Assembly (NCBI GenBank): GCA_021785055.1
Contig: JAJYGS010000014.1
Span: 1-21,219, forward strand
DNA: 21,219 bases
From: Nitrospirota bacterium
GTDB taxonomy: Bacteria; Nitrospirota; JACRHJ01
Direction: 5' to 3'
Positions 14,401-21,219 of the stretch are shown piece by piece. The translations under genes were made by a program, and so were the position numbers. The notes under the pieces are model-generated. The model was not told where the DNA came from and ran no database searches. It saw only the letters and a program-made list of their open reading frames with translations. Within the stretch, counting starts at the first letter, position 1, and each line of letters begins with the position of its first letter.

Positions 14401-15829
14401 CATAAACGCCGGAAGCGGCTGGCAGATGGGATTTGAAATACCCGGCGCGGTATATCCGCCTAACTCGACAACCGAGACCCACCCGGTAGCGCCCGGAGAC
14501 CGGGTCGTGCCTGTAACGGCAAACGTCAGCAATACGGAGCAGTTCACTTATTACTCTAACGGCACGTCGTCTACCGTGGACGCCGGGATTAAGGCCGCGC
14601 AGATAGCATATACGGATACGTTCCAAAATGCTTCCACTGCCGCCGGGACTTGGTCAACGTTCCCGAACATATCGAGCAGCAGCTCCTATATACGCAATAA
14701 CAACCCGCCGAGGGACGGGATGCGCACGTGGTACAACTTCGGGTACGAGTCGGCTACGGGGAATAGCACCAGGCTGCCCTCCGTGGACAGCGGCAATTTC
14801 ATGTACGACACTATGAACTGGAATCCGTGCAACTATCAGCCGGGAGCGCCGACATCGCTCCAGTACACTAAAAGCGGAAGCTCCGTGAATTTGACATGGA
14901 ACGCCCCGACACAATATACGGACCTGGTAACGATCGACCAGACCCAGGACCCGCTTACATACAATGTATATAAGTCGGCAAGCGGCTCAGCCCCCTGGAC
15001 AGTGCAGATGAACACATCTACCACTTCCGCCTCATTCAGCAACGTGACCACTTCCGCGTATTACGCGGTTCAGGCGATAAATTCCTGCAAGACTAATCCG
15101 AAACCAAGCGCGTATTCCAACGATGTGTTCGTCTGCGTGGGTTCCGGGTCAACTCTGAACGTCTTGCCATCCGCCGTTACCCTGGACGCGAACTTCTCTA
15201 CCAATAAATTCACATCTGCCACCGTGAGCGTCACTCTGAACGATTGCAGTAAGGCGGGGGACGGTACAGCCGGCGAAGTCGTGCCGTTGACAATCTCTTC
15301 GCCCGAAGAGACATCCACCGTCAATCTTACCGAAATAGGAGACACGGGCGTTTTCACCCTTAGCGGGACATACAACGGCAACAACAGCATCACCCTTACA
15401 GCCGATTCATCCTTATACGACGTAAGCCATACTGACGCGATACAGGGCGCATTGCAGAATACGATGACAAGTTTCAGCGAACCTGTGACCTTTACCTACG
15501 GCAGCGGCAGTACGGGCGCAACCGCCACAGTCACCGTCAACAAAGACCCGTGCTCCACAGGACCCGGAGACGTGGCGGGTGTATCCGCCTCAAGGAACGG
15601 CCACTACGTCACTTTCACCATAACCCCGCCGGCGGCCAACACCGACGGGTCCACCCCGGTGGCGGTCATGGGCTATCAGGTCACGTGGGGCAGCAATGGA
15701 TCGGCAAACATACAATCAGGAGGTACGATTAATACAGGCTCAGGCAGTAAGACGACATTCTATATAAGGGCTTACGATTCTTGCAACCCCGCGCATTTCA
15801 GCCCGGTTGCGGTGTCAATATACCAATAA
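11453..15829 (+). CDS. pilW: giant PilW-like minor pilin with fibronectin-III-like domains
   Basis: The first 205 or so of 1458 residues are an ordinary PilW: leader to G12, cleavage before F13, stalk FTLVELMVALAISVIVAYAA, Glu17 at +5, and the DVIERDVTMAGYLG segment. The remainder is not normal for PilW (usually 200-350 residues). Fibronectin-III-like modules start near residues 209, 346, 472 and 611, each opening with a PP-rich linker and a GYxxxxS/N strand. Residues 767-1126 are a beta-rich region I do not recognise. Another FnIII-like module starts near 1127, an Ig-like segment (DTGVFTLSG) lies at about 1229-1366, and a last FnIII-like module at 1367-1458. Paired cysteines recur in many modules and suggest periplasmic disulfides. 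A tip adhesin is likely. Confidence 0.9.
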   Translation: MNSVGYLKSRKGFTLVELMVALAISVIVAYAAYSGYTYVYKTTVSQQMKNNLEQSARSTLDVIERDVTMAGYLGRIYTATPTDIKFSYSEDTYGMVMVEYTYDSTTKTLYRWQRADDGMPFDTSTDRTVIAQNVNSINFSYYDASNNDITGTPGAITTSPAYSTTIRSVGIQLAMQTNQPDPLSGQYDYVVLATRRYAQNLAEGGSANDTTPPPVPQGLQVRDTQNCSNPALKLTWFANNSTLDLQGYHIWYSTSSSGTQQEVSVPLDTPGFNPKSPSYTLKGLQLTPYWTASGGRKTNPNEYYISIDAYNTSMVSSNQCAQVSGNPFPDNTSFSITGNDSTVDAKEPAPPTGVSYLNSKTTAQAGNNQLLITWTKSPDATAGYRLYRNYTSFTKFPIDNADCIANENGAGGLPVLGPDATSYLDTLPASCNNYYYALCSVNCDQSLIYGNPNDQTTYPGYQQGQYTLSPAVFANTTAIPSDPNISQSIGGYKRVFINLKNPSDKNFDHTMLYWAKAPLTLNADGTVSSSDPGNPAQLVFNGDPSSEPRGEFCKPGLYSFVFNNETKWVSDYDTPSLYNNTTYYFMAVAFDKCGNHSAGGAKATTLATLCGDDPIGSPTPPTVTPTSSYNYDTGTENVTLNWLWAPMSDIDLFGYRVMRSNATFPTGTFLNTDLKPAGNYATGAPTANSSTWLAGPLWATVYTDTVANGADGSNAMDGNSYYYMVRATDCAWENITNPVPTGWTGASYDTVKQTNISYADSSIVGPINPGRLIHYNQQITHNPPQGTELYDFITTTQLDPLNLVTNGDNSTQETPYGYHNAVKFYLQNTSKSSIRLESLTLSWGNTAAYLKAVRVGGYPGSTAPLTYTLGTPAASGVVLNFSPGTMDLTDPNFRATNPGSPSQAIPVYLIFTNADGSISDATDMRGTIDPSTGVSSPMTMDMQLGYVLDYNGGFTVNGEQYLGTATTPDVINVQPGPVINNSYINAGSGWQMGFEIPGAVYPPNSTTETHPVAPGDRVVPVTANVSNTEQFTYYSNGTSSTVDAGIKAAQIAYTDTFQNASTAAGTWSTFPNISSSSSYIRNNNPPRDGMRTWYNFGYESATGNSTRLPSVDSGNFMYDTMNWNPCNYQPGAPTSLQYTKSGSSVNLTWNAPTQYTDLVTIDQTQDPLTYNVYKSASGSAPWTVQMNTSTTSASFSNVTTSAYYAVQAINSCKTNPKPSAYSNDVFVCVGSGSTLNVLPSAVTLDANFSTNKFTSATVSVTLNDCSKAGDGTAGEVVPLTISSPEETSTVNLTEIGDTGVFTLSGTYNGNNSITLTADSSLYDVSHTDAIQGALQNTMTSFSEPVTFTYGSGSTGATATVTVNKDPCSTGPGDVAGVSASRNGHYVTFTITPPAANTDGSTPVAVMGYQVTWGSNGSANIQSGGTINTGSGSKTTFYIRAYDSCNPAHFSPVAVSIYQ

Positions 15830-15852
15830 CCATATAACAAGAGGAGGGAGCG

Positions 15853-17388
15853 ATGAAGAAATTATTTATTAACCTCAAACGGAATGAACAGGGAGCGGCT
15901 CTTATTATAGTGCTCCTCATTCTGGTCATTATAGCGGCCCTGGGCACGGCTGCTATACTGACATCATCCATTGGTACGAAGATTTCATCGAACCAATACA
16001 ACGCGGCGCAGGTTCTTCAGGGCGCTGACACCGGCGTCCAGATGGCGCTGAATGAGCTGAATACCGGCGCCAACAGCTCGGTTAATTCGCCTAACCATGT
16101 TACGGCGGCATTCGACTCCAACGGCAACAGGATAGGCACGTGCGAGAAAGAGCGCGAGGACGACTGCAACAACGACGACGGCAATAACGACTCCACCTAC
16201 AAGGCCGGAACGTGGAGTCCCAGCCCCATAGTAGGCCAGATACAAGTGCCCAACGGTATGATCAACTACACGGCCGTATTCAGCGCCAAGGGCCAGAATA
16301 CGGTAACCACCCAGGGCGAATCTCAGGGGGACATCGACGAAGAGGATCACGATCACTACGTTGACAAAGAGCACGATCAAACTCCGGACGATTCCCGTGA
16401 GGGCGATACCATCCACTATTGCAAGGAGGACGGGTACGACGATTCCGACCATGAAGGCAGCATCGCTCCTAATGCGAGCAAGGGGCCGGTAGTATACCAG
16501 GTGACCTGCACGGCCTATCTGCACTCCGGCAATACCGTCACAAGGGCCAAGATTGTCGCCAATACGTCCAAGGACAACCTGACCGTAAACGCGCCCGCAG
16601 CCGTCTATGCGCTCGGCAATATCTCCACCGCGGGCCATGGCTCACTGAACGGGACGGGGGGCGTCAACGGGATAGAGGATTCGGACACCCATAGCTTCAC
16701 TGGAGGCAACGGTGACCGCGAAGACGTCGATGACTCTACCGGCGCCACCGTCACCCGCACCTACAACGAGGACTGCGACGGCAAAGTGCTATCCGCCTAC
16801 AAGGACGATCGGGACGTGGAACACGATGAGATAGACGAAGAAGGCGGAGTGCCCGCTTACGAAGCCTATGCTTCGAAAGCGAACGTTATCAAGTGGACAG
16901 GCACCCCTGGATTTGCAAACGCGACGGCGATTTCTCCCAGCACATTCCCGACCTGGCTGGGCGTGCCTCTGAGCGAAATCCAGGCAACAGCGTCGAGCGC
17001 GGGAACTTCTTACACGCAGAACACTTTCCCGTACAACGTCCCCGGAGACAGCGAAGCTTCCCCCAAGATCGTCTACGTTGACGGGAGCAGTTCGGGTGGG
17101 AACATTACGCTGAGCCAATCGGGAGGCGGCTTCGGCCTGCTCGTGGTGAACGGCAACCTTACCGTCACCTCGCCCGCTTACACATGGCGCGGGCTTGTAT
17201 ATGTTACCGGGAACGTCACCATAGCCGGCTCCGGAAAACTCCATGTCCACGGCGCGCTCATGTCCGGCGGCAATGTCATTTCCCCGAGCGGCACGGACCT
17301 GACCGTGAGCTATTTCTCCAACGAACTGTTGAATATTAACACGTCCATGAAGGCAAAGGTATTGAACTGGCACAAGGTAAGCATGTAG
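15853..17388 (+). CDS. pilX: large PilX-like minor pilin with acidic insertions
   Basis: The N-terminus RNEQGAALIIVLLILVIIAA is the PilX pattern: prepilin cleavage after G14 and no Glu at +5, as in PilX and GspK. At 511 residues the protein is more than twice the usual PilX length. Beta-strand-rich sequence near the C-terminus (GNLTVTSPAYTWRGLVYVTG, HVHGALMSGGNVI) looks like a solenoid or polymer-forming-like region. Asp/Glu/His-rich stretches occupy about residues 97-112, 160-202, 288-294 and 305-331 (DIDEEDHDHYVDKEHDQ); these are unusual and could bind Ca2+ or other metals. The start is an ATG with GAGGAGGGAG upstream, 23 bases after the PilW stop. It is the last gene before the terminator. 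Confidence 0.87.
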   Translation: MKKLFINLKRNEQGAALIIVLLILVIIAALGTAAILTSSIGTKISSNQYNAAQVLQGADTGVQMALNELNTGANSSVNSPNHVTAAFDSNGNRIGTCEKEREDDCNNDDGNNDSTYKAGTWSPSPIVGQIQVPNGMINYTAVFSAKGQNTVTTQGESQGDIDEEDHDHYVDKEHDQTPDDSREGDTIHYCKEDGYDDSDHEGSIAPNASKGPVVYQVTCTAYLHSGNTVTRAKIVANTSKDNLTVNAPAAVYALGNISTAGHGSLNGTGGVNGIEDSDTHSFTGGNGDREDVDDSTGATVTRTYNEDCDGKVLSAYKDDRDVEHDEIDEEGGVPAYEAYASKANVIKWTGTPGFANATAISPSTFPTWLGVPLSEIQATASSAGTSYTQNTFPYNVPGDSEASPKIVYVDGSSSGGNITLSQSGGGFGLLVVNGNLTVTSPAYTWRGLVYVTGNVTIAGSGKLHVHGALMSGGNVISPSGTDLTVSYFSNELLNINTSMKAKVLNWHKVSM

Positions 17389-17403
17389 GGTGTCCATTAA
17401 ATC

Positions 17404-17433
17404 AAAGGGGATGGAATCGTTTCCATCCCCTTT
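17404..17433 (+). terminator. intrinsic terminator of the minor pilin operon
   Basis: GGGGATGGAA (17407-17416), loop TCGT, TTCCATCCCC (17421-17430), then a T-run, with AAA/TTT extending the stem. It lies 16 bases after the PilX stop and before the convergent response regulator stop. Confidence 0.93.
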
Positions 17434-17457
17434 TTCTTTCCGCCTCATATTCCGCCG

Positions 17458-18813
17458 TCAGATACCGTAGTCCTTTATCTTCGTCAGCAGAGTCTTATAG
17501 CTCACCTCAAGAAGCTCGCATGCCCGGCTTTTGTTCCCGCCGGAGGCGGCAAGAGCACTCCTTATGGCCTCTATCTCCGCCGCCCTTGCGGCAATCGACG
17601 CAGTGCGTTGAAGTCCGCCTGACGGCTCCTCTTCCGCAATCTTTCGGGCCAAGCCGGGGAAGTCCGGGCCTATCTCGCTCCCGTCGGCGATTATGACCGC
17701 CCTCTCGATACAATTGGCAAGCTCCCGCACGTTCCCCTTCCACTCCATCCCAAAGAGCGCTTCAAGGGCTTCGCCAGAAATTGTAAACGGCCCTTTCTTA
17801 AGCTCCGCCGCGTATTTTTCGATGAAATATTCCGCCAGGATCCGTATATCCTCGCGCCTCTCGCGCAGAGGCGGGATGCGCAGCGGGAAAACGTTCAGGC
17901 GGTAATATAAGTCCTCCCTGAAACTTCCTTCCCGGACGGCTCTTTCAAGGTCCCGGTTGCTTGCGGCGGCGACCCGAACATCCACGGAGAAAGGCTCCGC
18001 CCCTCCGACGCGCTCTATCATTTCTCCCTGGAGCGCCCGGAGAAGCTTGGCCTGAAGAGACAGGGCCATGTCTCCTATCTCGTCCAAAAAAAGCGTCCCC
18101 CTGTTCGCAAGCTCGAACTTGCCGAGCCTCCTGGCCTCGGCCCCGGTGAAGGAGCCTTTTTCGTGCCCGAACAGCTCTGATTCAAGGAGGTCTTTCGGGA
18201 TTGCCGCGCAGTTTACCGCCACGAACGGGCCGTCTTTCCTGGGCGAGAGGTGGTGCAGGGCCTTTGCGAAAAGCTCCTTGCCCGTGCCTGACTCGCCGGT
18301 TATCAGGACGGTCGCCCTTGTGGGTGCGGCTTTTTTAAGGAGATCCAGGGCGTCCATAAGGGCCTTGCTCTTCCCGATGATATTCGGGAATGAAAGCTCC
18401 TGGGCGAATTCCTCCTTCAGCACGAGGTTCTCCGCCGCAAGCTTCCCGCTCTCAAGAGCCTTTTCCACAAGTGCCAGCATGTGTGAAGTATCGAACGGCT
18501 TAGTCAGGAAGTCGTAGGCCCCGGCCTTTACCGCCTCGACGGCCGTCTCTATGCTGCCGAACGCGGTCATCATTATAACCGGCACCAGGGGCCTTTTTTC
18601 CTTGAGAGCGCGCAGCACCTGAAGGCCATTCATCCCGGGAAGCTTCAGGTCCGTCAAGACGAGGTCGGCGCCGTCATGGAGTACCTTCTGAAGCCCTTCC
18701 TCGCCCGTCCCGGAGGTGAGCGCGCTGTAGCCTTCGGCCTCGAATATCCGGGCCAGCATCTCCGCCATTGACTTCTTGTCCTCTATTACAAGTATCCGAA
18801 ACTTATCTGCCAT
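17458..18813 (-). CDS. NtrC-family sigma-54-dependent response regulator
   Basis: The 451-residue activator has three domains. The receiver (1-120) has acidic residues E11-D12, phospho-acceptor D55 in TDLKLPG, T83 and K105. The AAA+ domain (about 143-375) has Walker A GESGTGKE at 173-180, the sigma-54 contact loop GSFTGA at 220-225 (GAFTGA in most members) and Walker B LFLDEIGD. The Fis-type helix-turn-helix is at about 412-451 (NKSRACELLEVSYKTLL). It probably binds enhancers and drives sigma-54 polymerase when phosphorylated by the kinase encoded just upstream. ATG at 18811-18813, with GAGGAGG upstream, 7 bases after the kinase stop. It converges on the pilin operon; PilR is a plausible identity but AtoC/ZraR-type is not excluded. 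Confidence 0.95.
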   Translation of the reverse strand: MADKFRILVIEDKKSMAEMLARIFEAEGYSALTSGTGEEGLQKVLHDGADLVLTDLKLPGMNGLQVLRALKEKRPLVPVIMMTAFGSIETAVEAVKAGAYDFLTKPFDTSHMLALVEKALESGKLAAENLVLKEEFAQELSFPNIIGKSKALMDALDLLKKAAPTRATVLITGESGTGKELFAKALHHLSPRKDGPFVAVNCAAIPKDLLESELFGHEKGSFTGAEARRLGKFELANRGTLFLDEIGDMALSLQAKLLRALQGEMIERVGGAEPFSVDVRVAAASNRDLERAVREGSFREDLYYRLNVFPLRIPPLRERREDIRILAEYFIEKYAAELKKGPFTISGEALEALFGMEWKGNVRELANCIERAVIIADGSEIGPDFPGLARKIAEEEPSGGLQRTASIAARAAEIEAIRSALAASGGNKSRACELLEVSYKTLLTKIKDYGI

Positions 18814-18820
18814 TGCCTCC

Positions 18821-20653
18821 TCAATGAGCCTTTACCGGGAGATATATCGAAAATACCGCGCCGCCGCTCCCGGACGTAGACGCCGTAACCCTGCCGCCGT
18901 GATAGACTATTATCTTCTGGACGAGGGACAGACCAAGCCCCGTGCCGTGAGGCTTCGTTGTGAAGAAAGGGGTAAATATCTTTCTCGCCGCGGAAGCGTC
19001 AATCCCAGGCCCGGTATCGCGAAAATCCAGCCTGACGAATTTCCTCTCGGACGACTCCGGCCCGTCGCCTCTCTCAACATCTGCGGCTATCGTAAGGTTC
19101 CCGCCGCCGTCCATAGCCTCGTACGCGTTTTTGATCAGGTTTATGAACGCCTGCCTAAGAAGCACGGCATCGCCCTCGATTTCCGGGAGGTTTTCGTCAA
19201 TAAGCACTTGCCGTTCTATTTTGCCGTCATCGTTCCCAAGCGCGCGGAAGGATTCCTCGATAAGCCCGGATAAGTCCAGCAGTGTTACGTTCAGTTCCGT
19301 GGGCTGGGAGAAATTCAGGAACTCCCGTATTATCTCGTCCATCCCAATTATCTCCTGGCGGATGCTCTGCGCGGCCTCGAGGGATGGCGAATCCATGGAG
19401 CTTCTTGCAAGAAAATCCGCGTATCCGGATATGACTCCCATGGGATTCCGAAGCTCGTGCGCGATTCCCGCGGACATCTCCCCCATGAGGGCTATCCTCT
19501 CTTTAAGCTCCATCATCTCGCGGAGCTCCTTTACCTCGGTGATGTCCGTAAACACGACTATCGCGCCGCTTTGACCGCCTTCACGGAAAAGCGGGGAAAT
19601 CCCCGCGCCTATCCAGCGCTTTCCGGCGGGTGTGCTTATTTCTCCTTCAGACCTGTTATGGGCCAGCCCTTTACTCACGGCCTTTTCCACCAGCGCCGAG
19701 AGCCAGCTCTCGGCTCCGAACAATTCCGAGCAGGCATTTCCCGGCAGGGCGTTCTCGTCCTTCGAGAGTATTGTCCCGGCGGCTTCGTTAGCGGTCAGCA
19801 CCATCCCGCCGGTGTCGAACGTAATAACGCCGCTCTGAATGTTCTTCAGGATGGTCTCGCTCATACTCTCTACGCTGCGTGCGCGTTCCTCGGCCCTGTT
19901 CTTAAGCTCGTTCAACTCCTTTTCCTTCTCTTTCAAGGAGGCTATCGTAAGCTGAAACGTGTCCACTACAAATGATATGTCGTCCCGGTTCCGCGGGTTT
20001 ACATCCACCGGCGCGCCCTTTGCCATCTGAAGAAGCTTCTTGTGCGAGCCGGCCATCGTCCTGATAACATACAACACAGCCAGGAGCAGGAACCCTATCG
20101 ACATGGACTTCAAAATGAAATAAGTCGTTCCCTGCTGGGTAAGGTCCTCGATATACCCGGCGTCGAGCGCGGCCTCGCCGATGGCGACCATTCTGCCCTG
20201 GGGGTCTTTTACCGGAAAATAAACCGATTCAAGTTCGGCTTTGTTATTCCTGTAAATCGGCGAAATCTCCACGCTCCCGCGCCTGGCGAGATCGAATTCC
20301 TGCTGGGTTAAACCCTGAGGAACCAGTTGCTCGTCTTGATGCTTCTCCCCGGAGGGGTCGATTATCACCCGGCCATCCGGATCCAGAATTATCAGGCTGG
20401 ACAGTGCTTCCTGCAGCTTCAGCGAGTGCAGATAATAAGGGTCTCTCAGGGACTCCGGATAATGGTCGCGGATTTCCCTGGAGACGATGTCGGAAACGTT
20501 CAGTAGCCTCCTGTTCATCTCGCGCTCAAGATATTGCCTCGTCTTGTAGATTAGCGAGAGGCTGCTGATTGTCAGAACCGCGAGCAGCGCCGCGAAAAAG
20601 AGCGTCGCGGCTTTCAAGAGGCCCTCGAATTGGAAACCGTTGTTTGACTCCAT
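18821..20653 (-). CDS. membrane PAS sensor histidine kinase
   Basis: The 610 residues run: TM1 at about 13-36, an extracytoplasmic sensor (37-177) resembling a single Cache-like fold, TM2 at about 181-200, a HAMP-like/coiled-coil linker (205-265), a PAS domain (about 265-375), HisKA with phospho-acceptor H399 in AGIAHELRNPMG, and the ATPase domain with N-box N505-N509, DTGPGID at 546-552 and FTTKPHGTGLGLSL at 564-577. All catalytic motifs are intact. The arrangement is that of NtrB/AtoS/ZraS/PilS-type kinases that pair with NtrC activators. ATG at 20651-20653. The signal is not deducible. Confidence 0.95.
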   Translation of the reverse strand: MESNNGFQFEGLLKAATLFFAALLAVLTISSLSLIYKTRQYLEREMNRRLLNVSDIVSREIRDHYPESLRDPYYLHSLKLQEALSSLIILDPDGRVIIDPSGEKHQDEQLVPQGLTQQEFDLARRGSVEISPIYRNNKAELESVYFPVKDPQGRMVAIGEAALDAGYIEDLTQQGTTYFILKSMSIGFLLLAVLYVIRTMAGSHKKLLQMAKGAPVDVNPRNRDDISFVVDTFQLTIASLKEKEKELNELKNRAEERARSVESMSETILKNIQSGVITFDTGGMVLTANEAAGTILSKDENALPGNACSELFGAESWLSALVEKAVSKGLAHNRSEGEISTPAGKRWIGAGISPLFREGGQSGAIVVFTDITEVKELREMMELKERIALMGEMSAGIAHELRNPMGVISGYADFLARSSMDSPSLEAAQSIRQEIIGMDEIIREFLNFSQPTELNVTLLDLSGLIEESFRALGNDDGKIERQVLIDENLPEIEGDAVLLRQAFINLIKNAYEAMDGGGNLTIAADVERGDGPESSERKFVRLDFRDTGPGIDASAARKIFTPFFTTKPHGTGLGLSLVQKIIVYHGGRVTASTSGSGGAVFSIYLPVKAH

Positions 20654-20677
20654 AACGCTCTCTTCTATACCTTTGCC

Positions 20678-21219
20678 TTACTGTTTCTCCCGTCCCTGAA
20701 GCCTGTTGATCAGAGGCGACAGAAGGTCTATCGGCAGGGGCAATATCAGCGTGGAGTTCTTGTCTCCCGAAACCGTAAGCACCGTCTGAAGGAACCTGAG
20801 CTGAAGCGCGGCAGGCTCCGTCTGGATAATCCTCGCCGCGTCCGCCAGCTTCTGTGCGGCCTGGAACTCGCCTTCCGCGTTGATAACCTTCGCCCGGCGC
20901 TCCCTCTCCGCTTCGGCCTGCCTGGCAATCGCCCTCTGCATGCTCTCGGGAAGGTCCACGTTCTTTACCTCGACGTTGGTCACCTTTATCCCCCAGGGCT
21001 CCGTCTGCTGGTCGATTATCTTCTGGAGTTCCATGTTCAGCTCGTCGCGCTTGCTTAAGAGGTCGTCTAAGTTGGACTGGCCAAGTATGCTCCGGAGCGT
21101 TGTCTGGGCAATCTGCGAGGTCGCAAAGTAGAAGTCCTCCACCTCGATTATCGCCCTGCGTGGATCCATTACCTTGAAATAGATTACCGCGCCCACCTTC
21201 ACCGTTACGTTGTCCCTTG
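20678..21219 (-). CDS. slipin/SPFH (band 7) membrane protein, 5' part outside window
   Basis: The visible 179 residues are the C-terminal two thirds of a slipin: TVKVGAVIYFKVMDPRRAI (after the edge), QTTLRSILGQSNLDDLLSKR, and WGIKVTNVEVKNVDLPESMQ, followed by the Ala/Glu-rich coiled coil (AEAERERRAKVINAEGEF) and the LRFLQTVLTVS, STLILPLPIDLL ending. These are family hallmarks of stomatin-like proteins that form membrane rings, often encoded beside NfeD. The reading continues off the end; the GTG at 21200-21202 is internal, since RDNVTVKV fits the conserved fold. The stop lies 24 bases before the kinase ATG, so the kinase and regulator may be co-transcribed with it. Confidence 0.95.
   Translation of the reverse strand, partial: RDNVTVKVGAVIYFKVMDPRRAIIEVEDFYFATSQIAQTTLRSILGQSNLDDLLSKRDELNMELQKIIDQQTEPWGIKVTNVEVKNVDLPESMQRAIARQAEAERERRAKVINAEGEFQAAQKLADAARIIQTEPAALQLRFLQTVLTVSGDKNSTLILPLPIDLLSPLINRLQGREKQ

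Noticed and set aside
1..21219. Search for CRISPR repeats, tRNA genes, toxin-antitoxin pairs and transposases
   Set aside because: No regularly spaced repeats, cloverleaf-like gene, paired small toxin/antitoxin genes or DDE-type transposase could be supported by eye.

Overview
This window is a 21.2 kb, GC-rich stretch of a Gram-negative bacterial chromosome. The diderm assignment rests on type IV pilus minor pilins, a predicted periplasmic protein and a sigma-54 regulatory pair. Gene content (PadR/U32 genes, PCP_red domains, slipin next to an NtrC-type two-component pair, enlarged pilins) and many short palindromic intergenic repeats resemble uncultured Desulfobacterota or Nitrospirota genomes. 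That placement is an inference with low confidence. I saw no rRNA, tRNA, CRISPR array, transposase or phage genes.

Layout. (1) 1-2711, minus strand: an operon of PadR regulator, U32-family Fe-S protein, SRPBCC protein and a small PCP_red protein cut by the window edge. It has a near-consensus sigma-70 promoter with a direct repeat at the predicted start point. The U32 protein appears to end in a second PCP_red-like domain, so one operon holds two. (2) 2712-3328: no gene; the right half is a mosaic of palindromic dispersed repeats. (3) 3329-7153, minus: a small exported protein, mutS, and an AT-rich one-TM membrane protein gene bracketed by inverted copies of a dispersed repeat. (4) 7219-10252, minus: a tightly packed operon of CBS-pair protein, tsaE, nadK, family-4 uracil-DNA glycosylase and HIT hydrolase. 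The glycosylase gene carries an in-frame copy of an intergenic palindromic repeat. (5) 10253-10498: a divergent control region with a sigma-70 promoter facing left and a sigma-54 promoter, with possible upstream activator sites, facing right. (6) 10499-17388, plus: four pilin-like genes (FimT/GspH, PilV, a 1458-residue PilW-like protein with fibronectin-III-like domains, and a 511-residue acidic PilX-like protein), closed by a strong terminator. (7) 17458-21219, minus: NtrC-family response regulator, membrane histidine kinase and a partial slipin.

How the parts may work together. The sigma-54 promoter before the minor pilins and the sigma-54 activator/kinase pair that converges on the same cluster suggest a PilS/PilR-like local circuit. 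The giant PilW-like protein has the layout expected of a pilus-tip adhesin, and no PilY1 gene lies in the window. The U32/SRPBCC/PCP_red operon is the best candidate for an undescribed pathway. By analogy with UbiU/UbiV/UbiT it could be an oxygen-independent modification of a hydrophobic substrate, but no substrate can be read from the sequence.
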